Below, in pieces: positions 46,266 to 60,281 of a stretch of DNA of 64,000 nucleotides. A program made the translations under genes and the position numbers. The notes under the pieces are model-generated. The model did not search any database. It had not been told where the DNA came from and saw nothing but the letters and a program-made list of their open reading frames with translations. The stretch is from Amoebidium appalachense (lineage: Eukaryota > Ichthyosporea), in the NCBI GenBank assembly GCA_963693365.1, contig CAVNZM010000003.1:2356001-2420000 (forward strand), in the 5' to 3' direction. Position 1 is the stretch's first letter; each line of letters begins with the position of its first letter.

Positions 46266-46862
46266 ACTCCCCCCGGCCCCCCGGAAAAGCTGGAGCCCAC
46301 CTCAGTCACATTACATCTAACACCCCCCAAAAAAGACATAGACTAATCAGCTCCCTAAAAAAAAAAATTAAATGAATGACGAAGAAAAATAATAAATTAA
46401 TCTACACCATAAGCTTGATACCTACGGAGACACCAGACACCTATGATAATAAAATACCTACGACTACGTTCACACTCCCCCCTCGGTCTCCTCCCCCCCC
46501 CCCCTCCCCCCGTGTGTCTACGTGTATTTGCATCACCCCCCCCCCCCCCCCCCGCCCCCTCCCCCACGAGACTTATTTCACTCACCATTAAACTGAGGAG
46601 TCCCAGGGCACTCCCACTCCCTGCACTAATCAAGCCTCATAAGCACGAATAGAAAACGGGCAATCCAAATGAAACTCAGGCAACCACTGATCTTCCTGAT
46701 AACCCCCTCAAAACGAATTAAATAATAATTTACCTTACCTTCCTTACCTTCGAATAACCTTTTTATCCTCCTAATTTTCCCCCTCTCCGATACATCCACC
46801 GCCCCGTCAAGTCGGGGGTGAATGCATCTAACACGCCCGCCGGCCCCCCGGCGGCCCCCTAT
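46266..46862. other. Gypsy C 3' UTR: C-rich, no gene
   Basis: The stretch between the integrase stop and the 3' LTR is rich in C-runs on the plus strand, that is G-runs in the element's sense. It ends at the LTR with a CCCCCCGGCCCCCCGG tract, the likely polypurine primer site. No exon was seen. Confidence 0.5.
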
Positions 46863-47430
46863 CTATTCCTTTATATCATCTACATTATAAAATTTAACAT
46901 CACTCTCATTATCTAACCTCTGCACCTTATATTCCCTCGGACCTACCCTAGCCACTATTTTATACGGGCCAATGAAAAGAGGCAACCATTTCTTACCATA
47001 CTTACGAAGACCTTCACCTTCACCCTTACCTTCCTGCCCCTGCTTATATCTCTTTTTCCTAGTATGATCCCTAATTAAAACTAAAAGTACCCTCGGCAAA
47101 TTCACGTAACGGACGTGTGGACACGTCTGCACGTGTCTGTGCCTGCTGTGTGACCGCTCCAGCGGCTGCATCCGTGCACCCGGGCCCGGGTTAGTAGCTG
47201 CCCCCGGAACTCAGTCCAGTGGGGATAAGTTAGCCGGTCAGCCCCCCCGCAACGGTGCCGAAAGTCGAACAAACTAATAGCCTCCTGCCCAGAACCAAAC
47301 AAAACGGAGAAAAACCAGTCACAGCATGAGGGGTAGAATTATATGAATGAGGGCATATAAACCTAGACATATGATCCCAATCATTAGCCTCCCCATACCA
47401 TTTACCAAATGTGGGGGATGTAGTGAATAC
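46863..47430 (-). pseudogene. Gypsy C integrase C-terminal fragment, frameshifted
   Basis: The first frame holds the end of a gypsy integrase core (KWYGEANDWDHMSRF, HSYNSTPHAVTGFSPF, CLVLGRR). A second frame from about 47,171 carries the C-terminal domain KKWLPLFIGPYKIVARVG, REYKVQRLDNESDVKF and VDDIKE, followed by a stop. The GPYKIVARVGPREY strand is the usual SH3-like integrase tail. The catalytic D-D-E part is missing, replaced upstream by the LARD-like sequence. Confidence 0.75.
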
Positions 47431-47629
47431 ACACCTCCACAAACACACACACCACCCTAAACAACAACACCAAACCGTTAACAAAACACGAGGACACCAC
47501 AAAACTAAGACAAACCACAAAAATACGAGCAAACAAAATAACCGTAGAATAAAAGGACGACCACATCCAGGCAATGTACACAGTACATAAAGAACTACAC
47601 ACAAAGAATCTCACATAAATAATATGCTA

Positions 47630-48840
47630 TAAAAATTATCTCCACTATAAATAATCCCTAAAAACACCCATAACACCTAAACGAAGTGAACCAATAAGAT
47701 GTTTGCATAACTAGGACGAAGGTGTGACTGGCTTGGACCGCACCGAGGGCATGGCACCCGCGCGGGCCGCGGATGAAGAATCCGGCCGCGGAGGCCCCCT
47801 ACCGTATACACACATTACCCCAAGATAAGACACCTGCAAAGAATATATAGCACCGACAAGTTTAACCACCCACACAGGGAAAGAATTAAAAGAAAGAAAA
47901 ACACAACAAAAAAAAGAAAACAAAACACAACGACACAACAAAAACAGAACAACACAAATAAAGAATTGCAACAAAGGAATGAACCAACGAAAAACGAACC
48001 ATCACGAATACGCAATGAAATAAAGAATTAACGACAAGCGAATGCAAAAAGGAAAAACGAATGAACAAAACAAAAAAAAACAAAGTAACGAAGTTATCAA
48101 ACAACAAAAAATACGAAAAAGAAAGCAAAATGAAATGGAAATAAGAAAATGAAAGAACGAATGCACAACACTGCTTGGGTTGCAATGCACACAGTCCCCA
48201 TCGTGTCCCGTGCCACCGCATCCACCTCCACACTCCACGCCAGATACCGGGAGGACATAAGGTGACAGTATTTTGCATGCATGCTTCGAATTTCTTCTGT
48301 TTTCTCCCCCCCCGCCCCCACACCCATAACCTCATACCATGGCGGCCCTTCCTGGTGCCACGCCCTAACGAATTTGACTCTTGGTGCACAAAAGGCATGT
48401 AATAAAGTCGATGCAGAACTTTTGTTCATGCATGTGAAAAACAAAGAAGGTGTTGGGTACAAATTTTAAGGTGAATGCCCGTCTGGCATACGTTCAGCAC
48501 CCCCACCCCCACCACCGATCCCTCACACCCCGCGGGGGGGGGGGGGGCCAGTTTTCCCTTCAATGATGACACGTAACAATTTAGCACGTGCATACCCCAC
48601 CAACACTGCGGGAGACAACCCCCCAGCCTTATCGGGCATAACAACCCCCGAAGACCACGAACACGAACCACACCCCCCCAGCAGACTTACTGTAAGAAAG
48701 TAGGTAGAAGAGTAAAACCCAAAACACGAACAACGAAAGAACCTACAGTAGGCCACCTACAAATGAAGCAGAGGATGGGGCACCACCAGACCTGCCGGGA
48801 TGAAAAAGACACAAGCAAAGAGGAGGCTGCACCCCCGCAA
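47630..48840 (-). mobile_element. Diverged, partial copy of the LARD-like element
   Basis: Read leftward, it follows 12,985-14,500 of the complete element, then part of its 3' LTR. Shared words include CATGCATGAACAAAAGTTC, GGGCGTGGCACCAGGAAG and GCATTGCAACCCAAGCAG. LTR words such as GTGCGGTCCAAGCCAGTCA and CAAACATCTTATTGGTTC are at 47,680-47,740. Indels and substitutions are frequent, and no intact LTR pair or target duplication was found, so it is older than the 11.6-15.1 kb copy. Confidence 0.8.
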
Positions 48841-49164
48841 CGAAAAAGAAGGGAAAAGTGTTTTGTTCCCGCCGCCACCCAAAAAAACCACAGACCGAAC
48901 TCCCCTACCCAAAAAAGAAAAACCAAAACAAAAAAATACACCCAAAACCAGGCAAACAAGCAACCCCCGGAGCCCAGAAGAAACATCAACAGACACACAG
49001 TCTATTCCTTCTCACCCTCCCCCTCCCTCCCCCCTCCCCCCCCCCCCCCCCCTCCCCTCCAAACCCCCCCGCCCCGCATAACAAAGAAGCACCATACTTC
49101 ATATATAAAACTTAACCACACCACTACATCCCAAATACCACCTTAATAAAAACACACCAACCAA

Positions 49165-49640
49165 GGGTGGATACCCAGCATCCCCCTCCTTCATCCCAAA
49201 CGGCAATACTAACTCCGGGTTACCCCCATCCCAAGTGGATGCACCCTATCCCCCGGGCCCCTTACTTCCTTACCCCCCCCCCCCGGGGAGGGGGGGGGAC
49301 CCCGTAAGCACCCACCCACCCCCCTCCCCCCCCCACCCCAATGGGCCCCGGGCCATTACTAATAGTGGCTGTGTGGGGGGGGGGGGTGGCCACCCTCCCC
49401 CCACGCTCACCCCACCACCTCCCCCCCCCCTGCCTGCACATTCTCACACCCGGGGTGACCCTCCTTCCTCTTGGGGGTCGGGGGGGGGGACCGGGGCCGG
49501 CCCGGCCCCCCCCCCCCTCGTGGGGGGCCACTTTGTGGGGAAAACCCCCCCCTCCTCCACACCCTCCGAGCCGGCATCCTCCTTTGGGTAAAAGAGGACC
49601 TCAACACCCGCCGAACCCCCCCAACTCACTCCTTCTCGTT
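49165..49640 (-). pseudogene. Gypsy C pol fragment (protease-RT linker region)
   Basis: Read leftward, this matches gypsy B around 61,510-61,990. CAAGAGGAAGGAGGGTCA, CCCGGGTGTGAGAATGTG and GGGTAACCCGGAGTTAGTAT are common to both. It is surrounded by C/G-rich low-complexity sequence and has no useful ORF. Confidence 0.75.
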
Positions 49641-49842
49641 CTCTTTCCGTTTATGCCCTACCCTACTAGCCACACCTCTGTAATGGGGTGTGGAGCCCCT
49701 AAATCCCCTATCCTAACACCCGACCCCCCCCCCTCCGTCACCCACCCCCCACCCACACACACCCCCCCCAAACCAAGCCACCACCCACACACCACCCTCC
49801 CCACCCCCCACGGACTCACACCCTCGCCTACCCCCCCCCCTT

Positions 49843-49891
<49 letters not shown>

Positions 49892-49893
49892 CA

Positions 49894-49935
<42 letters not shown>

Positions 49936-50028
49936 CCCCCCCCCCCCCTCCCCCTCCCCCCCCCCCCCCCCCCCCCCCCGCCCCCCCCCCCCCCGTTCCC
50001 CCCCTCCCCCCCCCCCCCCCCCCCCCCC

Positions 50029-50062
<34 letters not shown>
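49640..50062. repeat. C-rich tract with a nearly pure C-run of ~200 bases
   Basis: From 49,843 to 50,062 almost every base is C on the plus strand. In gypsy B the LTR has a G-run at the same distance (about 50 bases) from its start, so this tract probably replaces most of the 5' LTR and the region up to pol. Confidence 0.9.
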
Positions 50063-50113
50063 ATCTCGATCGTAGACTTAGGCTAATCTGCTGAGACGGA
50101 TTAGTATATGTCA
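50063..50113 (-). repeat. 5' LTR start of gypsy C (51 bp remnant)
   Basis: It reads TGACATATACTAATCCGTCT onward on the minus strand, matching 57,928-57,978, then runs into poly-C. It marks the right boundary of the nested insertion. Confidence 0.85.
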
Positions 50114-50237
50114 CGCGCCACTGGGTGAACTTGCCGACGGTGACATCCTTGAGCTTGCCGAGGGGGCCAAAAACAAGAGCTTGGGCGAAGGTTGCACTCA
50201 GCCCCGCGACCGGCGAAAAGGGGGGTTCCGGCTCCAT
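50114..50237 (-). CDS. Gypsy A Gag N-terminal piece, separated by gypsy C
   Basis: The ATG at 50,237 opens a frame (MEPEPPFSPVAGLSATF ... GKFTQWR) that runs straight into the gypsy C LTR. The five bases next to the LTR (50,114-50,118, CGCGC) are the target duplication. Discounting the insert and one copy of the duplication, the frame is continuous with the gag frame ending at 44,277. This is therefore the true gag N-terminus, about 43 residues. Confidence 0.8.
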
Positions 50238-51000
50238 GTTGGGGGCGAAAGCAACAGCCGAGACGGAAGTTTTGCAATATAGCAATTGGATTGGTGTAGC
50301 TTGTAAAGTATCCTCACGGACACTTCAGTGTAAAATGTATGTGTATAAGTGTAAACGGGGTTCACTCTGAACTGGATTTCAGAAGATCGATGCGTGCGTT
50401 TATATACGGATGGTCGACCCGGACAAGATTACTTGACCAATCACACAACTCCCTAGCCGACCAATCATATTACAGATTAGTACAGGGCTAGTAATTACTG
50501 TGTGTGACTACTTGGTCTCTTGCCGGTTCTAACACTCATATATAATCTTTACTGCTGCATGACTTATGACTTACACAGCCCCGAAATATACTCCAAATAA
50601 ACAGGTCCCAGTACTTTTCCTGTTTGTGACTTTGGTTACCAGTTACCTTTCGGAGTGCTGTCTCTCTCACATGTGTAACTGCAGGTTTACAACGACCACT
50701 CATTGCAGCTGGACTTTACCGGGATACCCTCGACATGACTGGTCGAATATGAGACTCCCCAATCACTCACAACCTGCTTGTTAGTTATTCGTTCTCTATG
50801 GCCGCAGCATTTACGTGTTCCAATCAACACAGAAGAGGCCATAAGTGTCCACTCACGCGAGTCTCACCGTAGTTCGTTTCCAAGTAACCGAACATATGTA
50901 ATTGTATTCGATCATCCAATTGGAAAAGCAGATATCACATTTATGATTGGCTCATTCGTCAGCAAACGCCGACATCTGACTGGATGAGCCGGCACCGACG
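50238..51000 (-). promoter_or_regulatory. Gypsy A leader and probable 5' LTR, with TATA and CCAAT motifs
   Basis: Upstream of the gag ATG the minus strand has TATATAAACGCACGC (about 50,398-50,412) as a TATA box. Several GATTGGTC or CCAAT motifs lie at about 50,435, 50,465, 50,917 and 50,950. This is consistent with a promoter-bearing LTR. Its ends could not be fixed because the second LTR is not in the window. No exon of the neighbouring recombinase gene was recognised here. Confidence 0.45.
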
Positions 51001-51119
51001 AAATGTAAACAAAGCAAATAGATCTGAATAGATCTGAATCGATCGATTGACACGAATGCTCGCCGCGGAGACATAACAGCGTCCCTCTTATTTTTACGAA
51101 GCAAAGCAGTGTGGGTGTG

Positions 51120-51195
51120 GGTGTGTGTGTTTTTTTTTTTTTTGTTTTTTTGTTTTTTTTGGGGGGGAGGGGGGGGGGGGGGAGGGGGGGGGGGT
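51120..51195. repeat. T-tract and G-runs in the intron after exon 8
   Basis: The sense strand reads GTGTGTCACTA followed by C-runs and an A-tract. This is the donor side of the recombinase intron 8, whose acceptor was not found. Confidence 0.6.
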
Positions 51196-51205
51196 AGTGA
51201 CACAC

Positions 51206-56727
<5,522 letters not shown>

Positions 56728-56903
56728 CGTGTGTTTATTTGAATTTACACAATTTCAAGGCACAACTTGGTCGTAAACTGTACTGGCAGAAAGGAATATT
56801 CCTGGAGATGTTGTGGGAACGCCCCGCCCCAAAAAAAAAAAAAAAGAAAATTGCAAACAAAAAATAATCGCACGCTAAACACCAAGTGGTCCGAACTGAG
56901 CTC

Positions 56904-57373
56904 GGTCCCGGCAGGCAGCCATCGTTTTCCCTCCTGAGAAGGCTTTGATTTCGTTTTATTCTTGCATCGTGACTCATCGGATCGATGAGAATGTACGTGG
57001 CCATTGGATGAGCCACCGGCCCTTGAAATGCTAATTACGTAATTACTTAAAAGCTTTATGTGGTGAGCCGTGCACGATTATGATTGGCTATAGATGTTTC
57101 TGAGAGGGGTAACGATATCCCATTGCGCAGGCATCACCGGTCCCGGCAGGCAGCCATCGTTTTCCCTCCTGAGAAGGCTTTGGTTTTCGTTTTATTCTTG
57201 CATCGTGACTCATCGGATCGATGAGAATGTACGTGGCCATTGGATGAGCCACCGGCCCTTGAAATGCCAACTACGTAATTATTTAAAAGCTTTATTTGGT
57301 GAGCCGTGAACGATTATGATTGGCTATAGCTGTTTCTGAGAGGGGTAACGATATCCCATTGCACAGGCATCAC
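56904..57373. repeat. Tandem duplication of 235 bp upstream of the recombinase gene
   Basis: Units at 56,904-57,138 and 57,139-57,373 begin GGTCCCGGCAGGCAGCC and share CATCGGATCGATGAGAATG, ATTACGTAATTA-like and GATTATGATTGGCTATAG segments with few differences. On the minus strand each carries a GCCAATCATAATC (CCAAT) motif, upstream of the recombinase ATG at 56,727. They may be duplicated promoter modules. 56,728-56,903 and 57,374-57,481 hold A-tracts and nothing else recognised. Confidence 0.75.
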
Positions 57374-57481
57374 GAACATATTCGACTTCGAAGTAACACA
57401 TGTGCCACAAAAAAAAAAAAAAAAAGTAAAAAGCAATGCATGTTCTTATGCATGTATAAGCTAATAGACATACCCACAAGA

Positions 57482-57750
57482 TCAAAAAAGAACGTTGTAT
57501 GCGATGTAGTGCATTCCCTGCAGAAATGCATCTGCCAGATCGTCCTTCTTGTCATTGTTTGACTTGAAGCAGCCGGCCCAAGAGCCCCATGCTTCCCCAT
57601 AGATGGCCGGTGCATCGCCAGCCGGCTGCTGCTGGAGATGCTCGAGAATGGCAATGGTTTGCTGGACTGCCGCCCTCTTTTTGGCAGTATATATGGAGGA
57701 TTTTGAACCATGAGCAGGAATCACAACTTCTGGCAGTCCAAAAACAGCGT
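57482..57750 (-). pseudogene. C-terminal exon of a likely RuvC/Cce1-like Holliday junction resolvase
   Basis: A terminal exon of about 85 residues reads LPEVVIPAHGSKSSIYTAKK, then a helical KRAAVQQTIAILEHLQQQ, and near its end NDKKDDLADAFLQGMHYI before a TGA at 57,482. The K-K-D-D-x-A-D-A pattern preceding a C-terminal helix is the hallmark of the last metal-binding motif in RuvC-fold resolvases of the Cce1/A22-like branch, and the Y-x-x-x-K-K stretch before it fits too. The N-terminal motifs are absent: 180 bases upstream (57,928) the gypsy B LTR begins. The exon's own acceptor could not be fixed (CTGCCAG near 57,740 is possible). It stands upstream of the recombinase gene in the same orientation. 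Confidence 0.5.
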
Positions 57751-57927
57751 GCCCCAATTGCCAAGAGTGGCAACATTACACCTTCCAAGTCACAACAGTG
57801 CTCTCTGATGGTATTGCCGTTTGTACAACGTTAACAACCACCATCGACAGTGGCTGGCATCATAATATGGCTCACTCTCAGCATTCTCGCAGGCTACAAC
57901 AACAGTTCCTCCCAACTAGCAGATGCC

Positions 57928-58651
57928 TGACATATACTAATCCGTCTCAGCAGATTAGCCTAGGTCTACGATCGAGATCGGGGGGGGGGGGGGGGGGGGG
58001 GGGGGGGGTGGCCCGGGTCCACAGATCATCAAGATCAAGTCCGGGGCCTCAAGATAGCTGTGCAGCTGCGTGCATCATCTTGCCTCTGCCGGCGCAGGGC
58101 AGGACCACGTCAGCTGGGACAGCCGACCAATAGAATTCTAATTAGTGTGTAGGATAGATCGTAGGAGGACTTAGGAATGTGATTGTTCGGGCAGAAGCCC
58201 TTTTGTAAATATTGGCAAGTTCTGATAGTGTATGCTGCCAAACGTATTTATATATTTCGATGACAGAGGAAAGGGGGGAGGGAGGGGGGAGGGAGATAGT
58301 ATGAAATGTAGAATTAGACTCTGCGGTGCCACTAGGGGAAGGGTGAGGGGTGAGACTTGGATAAATATATTAGTTGAGTAGATCGACTTAGCTCGTGCAG
58401 GCGCACGATAAAAGTAGATCGGAATGTTAATGGAATGTGGCATCGTAGGGGGCCAGGTGATGATGATCTTGTAGGGCACGGCCTTGATGGCCTCAGTCGT
58501 AACTTAGACTCAATCCGTACGGATCTAAGTTTGCCCGTCGGAGCCTGGTCTTAATAAACTTTACCGTTTTTCTATACACGTTCGTTCCTTTTCGTGTGTG
58601 TACACTTAGTAGAGTGCCGCGTCTCTAGTACACATATATTAGGATACGACA
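57928..58651 (+). repeat. 5' LTR of gypsy B, 724 bp
   Basis: It starts TGACATATACTAATCC and ends TTAGGATACGACA, so it has TG...CA ends. A G-run at 57,979-58,007 follows the first 51 bases. It matches the gypsy C 3' LTR at 45,556-46,265. Confidence 0.85.
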
Positions 58652-58740
58652 AGCTACACCTTTCTTTTAGTGCAGTTTTTCGCGCTAGGGTAACGCGGTG
58701 ACAGTTCCTTCTGGGCTGTTGCTACACCTCAAACACACAG

Positions 58741-58774
<34 letters not shown>

Positions 58775-58812
58775 ATAAACACAACCACACGAGTTAGGGC
58801 ACACACCACACA
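58652..58812 (+). other. Gypsy B leader with a 33-base A-tract
   Basis: It lies between the LTR end and the gag ATG. The bases after the LTR (AGCTACACCTTTC) do not begin with TGG, so no standard tRNA primer site is evident. An A-tract runs 58,741-58,773. Confidence 0.6.
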
Positions 58813-60147
58813 ATGGCTAAGTTTAACGTAGACATGTTCTACGCATTGGCAGCGGAGGATAGCTCCCTGCACACACAGGTACCACAGGTTCATACACTAG
58901 ACGTTAGACAGACCACAGCTTTCAGTTTTACACTCAAACACGACTCGGAAATCCCTAGGTGGCTTAGGACACTCCTAGCTAACACACCCACACTAGTGTT
59001 AGACACAAAGAAGGCCCCCACTGTGGCGGCCTCGTGCTTAATGATCAAACAGTGCATCGACCACAAAACAATGGCCGACTTATGCACCCTGATGGAGGAG
59101 CACCCGTACCGGGCCGAGCAGGCCCCCCAGGTGACGGCTCGTATATACGAGCAGCAGTACGACGAGGGGAGGGACGAGATGGTGTCCCGGACACTCGGCC
59201 AGAAACGTCTGGCCGCACGGTTCATCCCCGACGACGAGGACGAGAACAGCACCGACGACGTGGACGGGGAGCTCGAGGCCTTCACACGGCCGGAAAACGA
59301 GCTCGAGTATACGGCCCGGCTCGTCGGCCGATACCTGACGGCCGACCGGCGCCGTACCTTCCGGGCCCAGCTCAGAGAATGGAAGTATACCTTTCCCACT
59401 TTAGATATGTCCCCCGTAGAAGCTCGTGCATTCTTTGAGAGGGAATATCGGGTCTTTGAAGACCTTTGTGAGTTAGCTGGTGACGTGAGTGATAGGGAAA
59501 AATTCGAGTTTGCTCGTAAGGCTCTCTCTGTAAACACAGACACTGCACGCATGTTTGGGGAGCATGATGATGTAGATGAGGTGGTGTTGCATGTTAAACG
59601 TCACTTGCTTGCCATGCACGAGGTGAAGTTCAATAAGAGGGATAAAAAGGAGGTGATGGAAGTAGACAAGAAAAAGAAGGAGAGTGGACAGAAGGGGGAA
59701 AAAGAGAAAAAAGAGGGTGAACAGCCAGATGCACTCACCATGTTGGTCAAGCAGGTTGCCGAGCTCTCCCAGGCCGTCTTTTCTGGCCGAGGGGGCTTCG
59801 GCTTCCGGGGTGGCCGTGGCGGCGACCGGGGTGGACACGGCGGTCGTGGCCGAGGTGGACGTGGAGGACAACAGCAGCAGTTCACCGAGAGGTTTGCCCC
59901 TTATCTTGCTCGTGGTGCTGGGCAGGGTAGAGGGAGGGGTGGAAATGGTGGTGAGAGAGGCCGAGGGGGGCAGGGGGGAAGGGGGGGCCGTGGTGCACAC
60001 GGTGGGCCCCCCCAGCATGACCGGGCTCCCGGTTATGCTTTGCGCCAAGGTTTTGAAGTCCCCCCTGGCCCCTTCTTTGGTGCATGTTACTTTTGTGGCC
60101 GGCAAGGGCACTCTGCTGCATATTGCCGTAGTTACAAGAGCTATTGA
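58813..60147 (+). CDS. Gypsy B Gag protein with RGG-rich tail and zinc knuckle
   Basis: 444 residues from ATG 58,813. The first two-thirds look like a helical capsid region (about 1-290, for example AQLREWKYTFPTLDMS and ARAFFEREYRVFEDLC). A Lys/Glu-rich linker follows (about 275-310), then a Gly/Arg stretch with many RGG triplets (FGFRGGRGGDRGGHGGRG, about 330-410), which should bind RNA. It ends with a single zinc knuckle CYFCGRQGHSAAYC just before the stop. Gag packages the element RNA. The frame is intact. Gypsy A gag lacks the RGG tail. Confidence 0.9.
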   Translation: MAKFNVDMFYALAAEDSSLHTQVPQVHTLDVRQTTAFSFTLKHDSEIPRWLRTLLANTPTLVLDTKKAPTVAASCLMIKQCIDHKTMADLCTLMEEHPYRAEQAPQVTARIYEQQYDEGRDEMVSRTLGQKRLAARFIPDDEDENSTDDVDGELEAFTRPENELEYTARLVGRYLTADRRRTFRAQLREWKYTFPTLDMSPVEARAFFEREYRVFEDLCELAGDVSDREKFEFARKALSVNTDTARMFGEHDDVDEVVLHVKRHLLAMHEVKFNKRDKKEVMEVDKKKKESGQKGEKEKKEGEQPDALTMLVKQVAELSQAVFSGRGGFGFRGGRGGDRGGHGGRGRGGRGGQQQQFTERFAPYLARGAGQGRGRGGNGGERGRGGQGGRGGRGAHGGPPQHDRAPGYALRQGFEVPPGPFFGACYFCGRQGHSAAYCRSYKSY

Positions 60148-60281
60148 GTTCCGGGGGAGGGGGAAGCTGGGGTCACTGAGGGAGGGGGGGGGACAGTATC
60201 GGTCCCCCCCAGGTTGCAGAGAACCTTCACCCTCCCCCACCCCAGGTTAAGCTTCCCTTTGCCCCCTCACCGCCCCGATAC

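Larger units (their letters stand above)
45556..50113 (-). mobile_element. Gypsy C: degraded or collapsed LTR retrotransposon nested in gypsy A gag
   Basis: The right edge (50,113) has the LTR start TGACATATACTAATCC, read leftward. The left edge (45,556) has the LTR end GATACGACA. CGCGC flanks both. Inside, reading leftward, are a 51-base LTR start, a C-run of about 200, a pol fragment (49,640-49,165), a diverged LARD copy (48,840-47,630), an integrase end (47,430-46,863), a G-rich polypurine-like tract at 46,266-46,300 and a full 3' LTR. Most of the 5' LTR, gag and RT are absent. This is either a real deletion or an assembly collapse across homopolymers. It belongs to the same family as gypsy B. 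Confidence 0.8.

Noticed and set aside
49341-50285. Poly-Pro and poly-Gly ORFs
   Set aside because: Homopolymer readings; only the 43-residue gypsy A gag N-terminus was kept.
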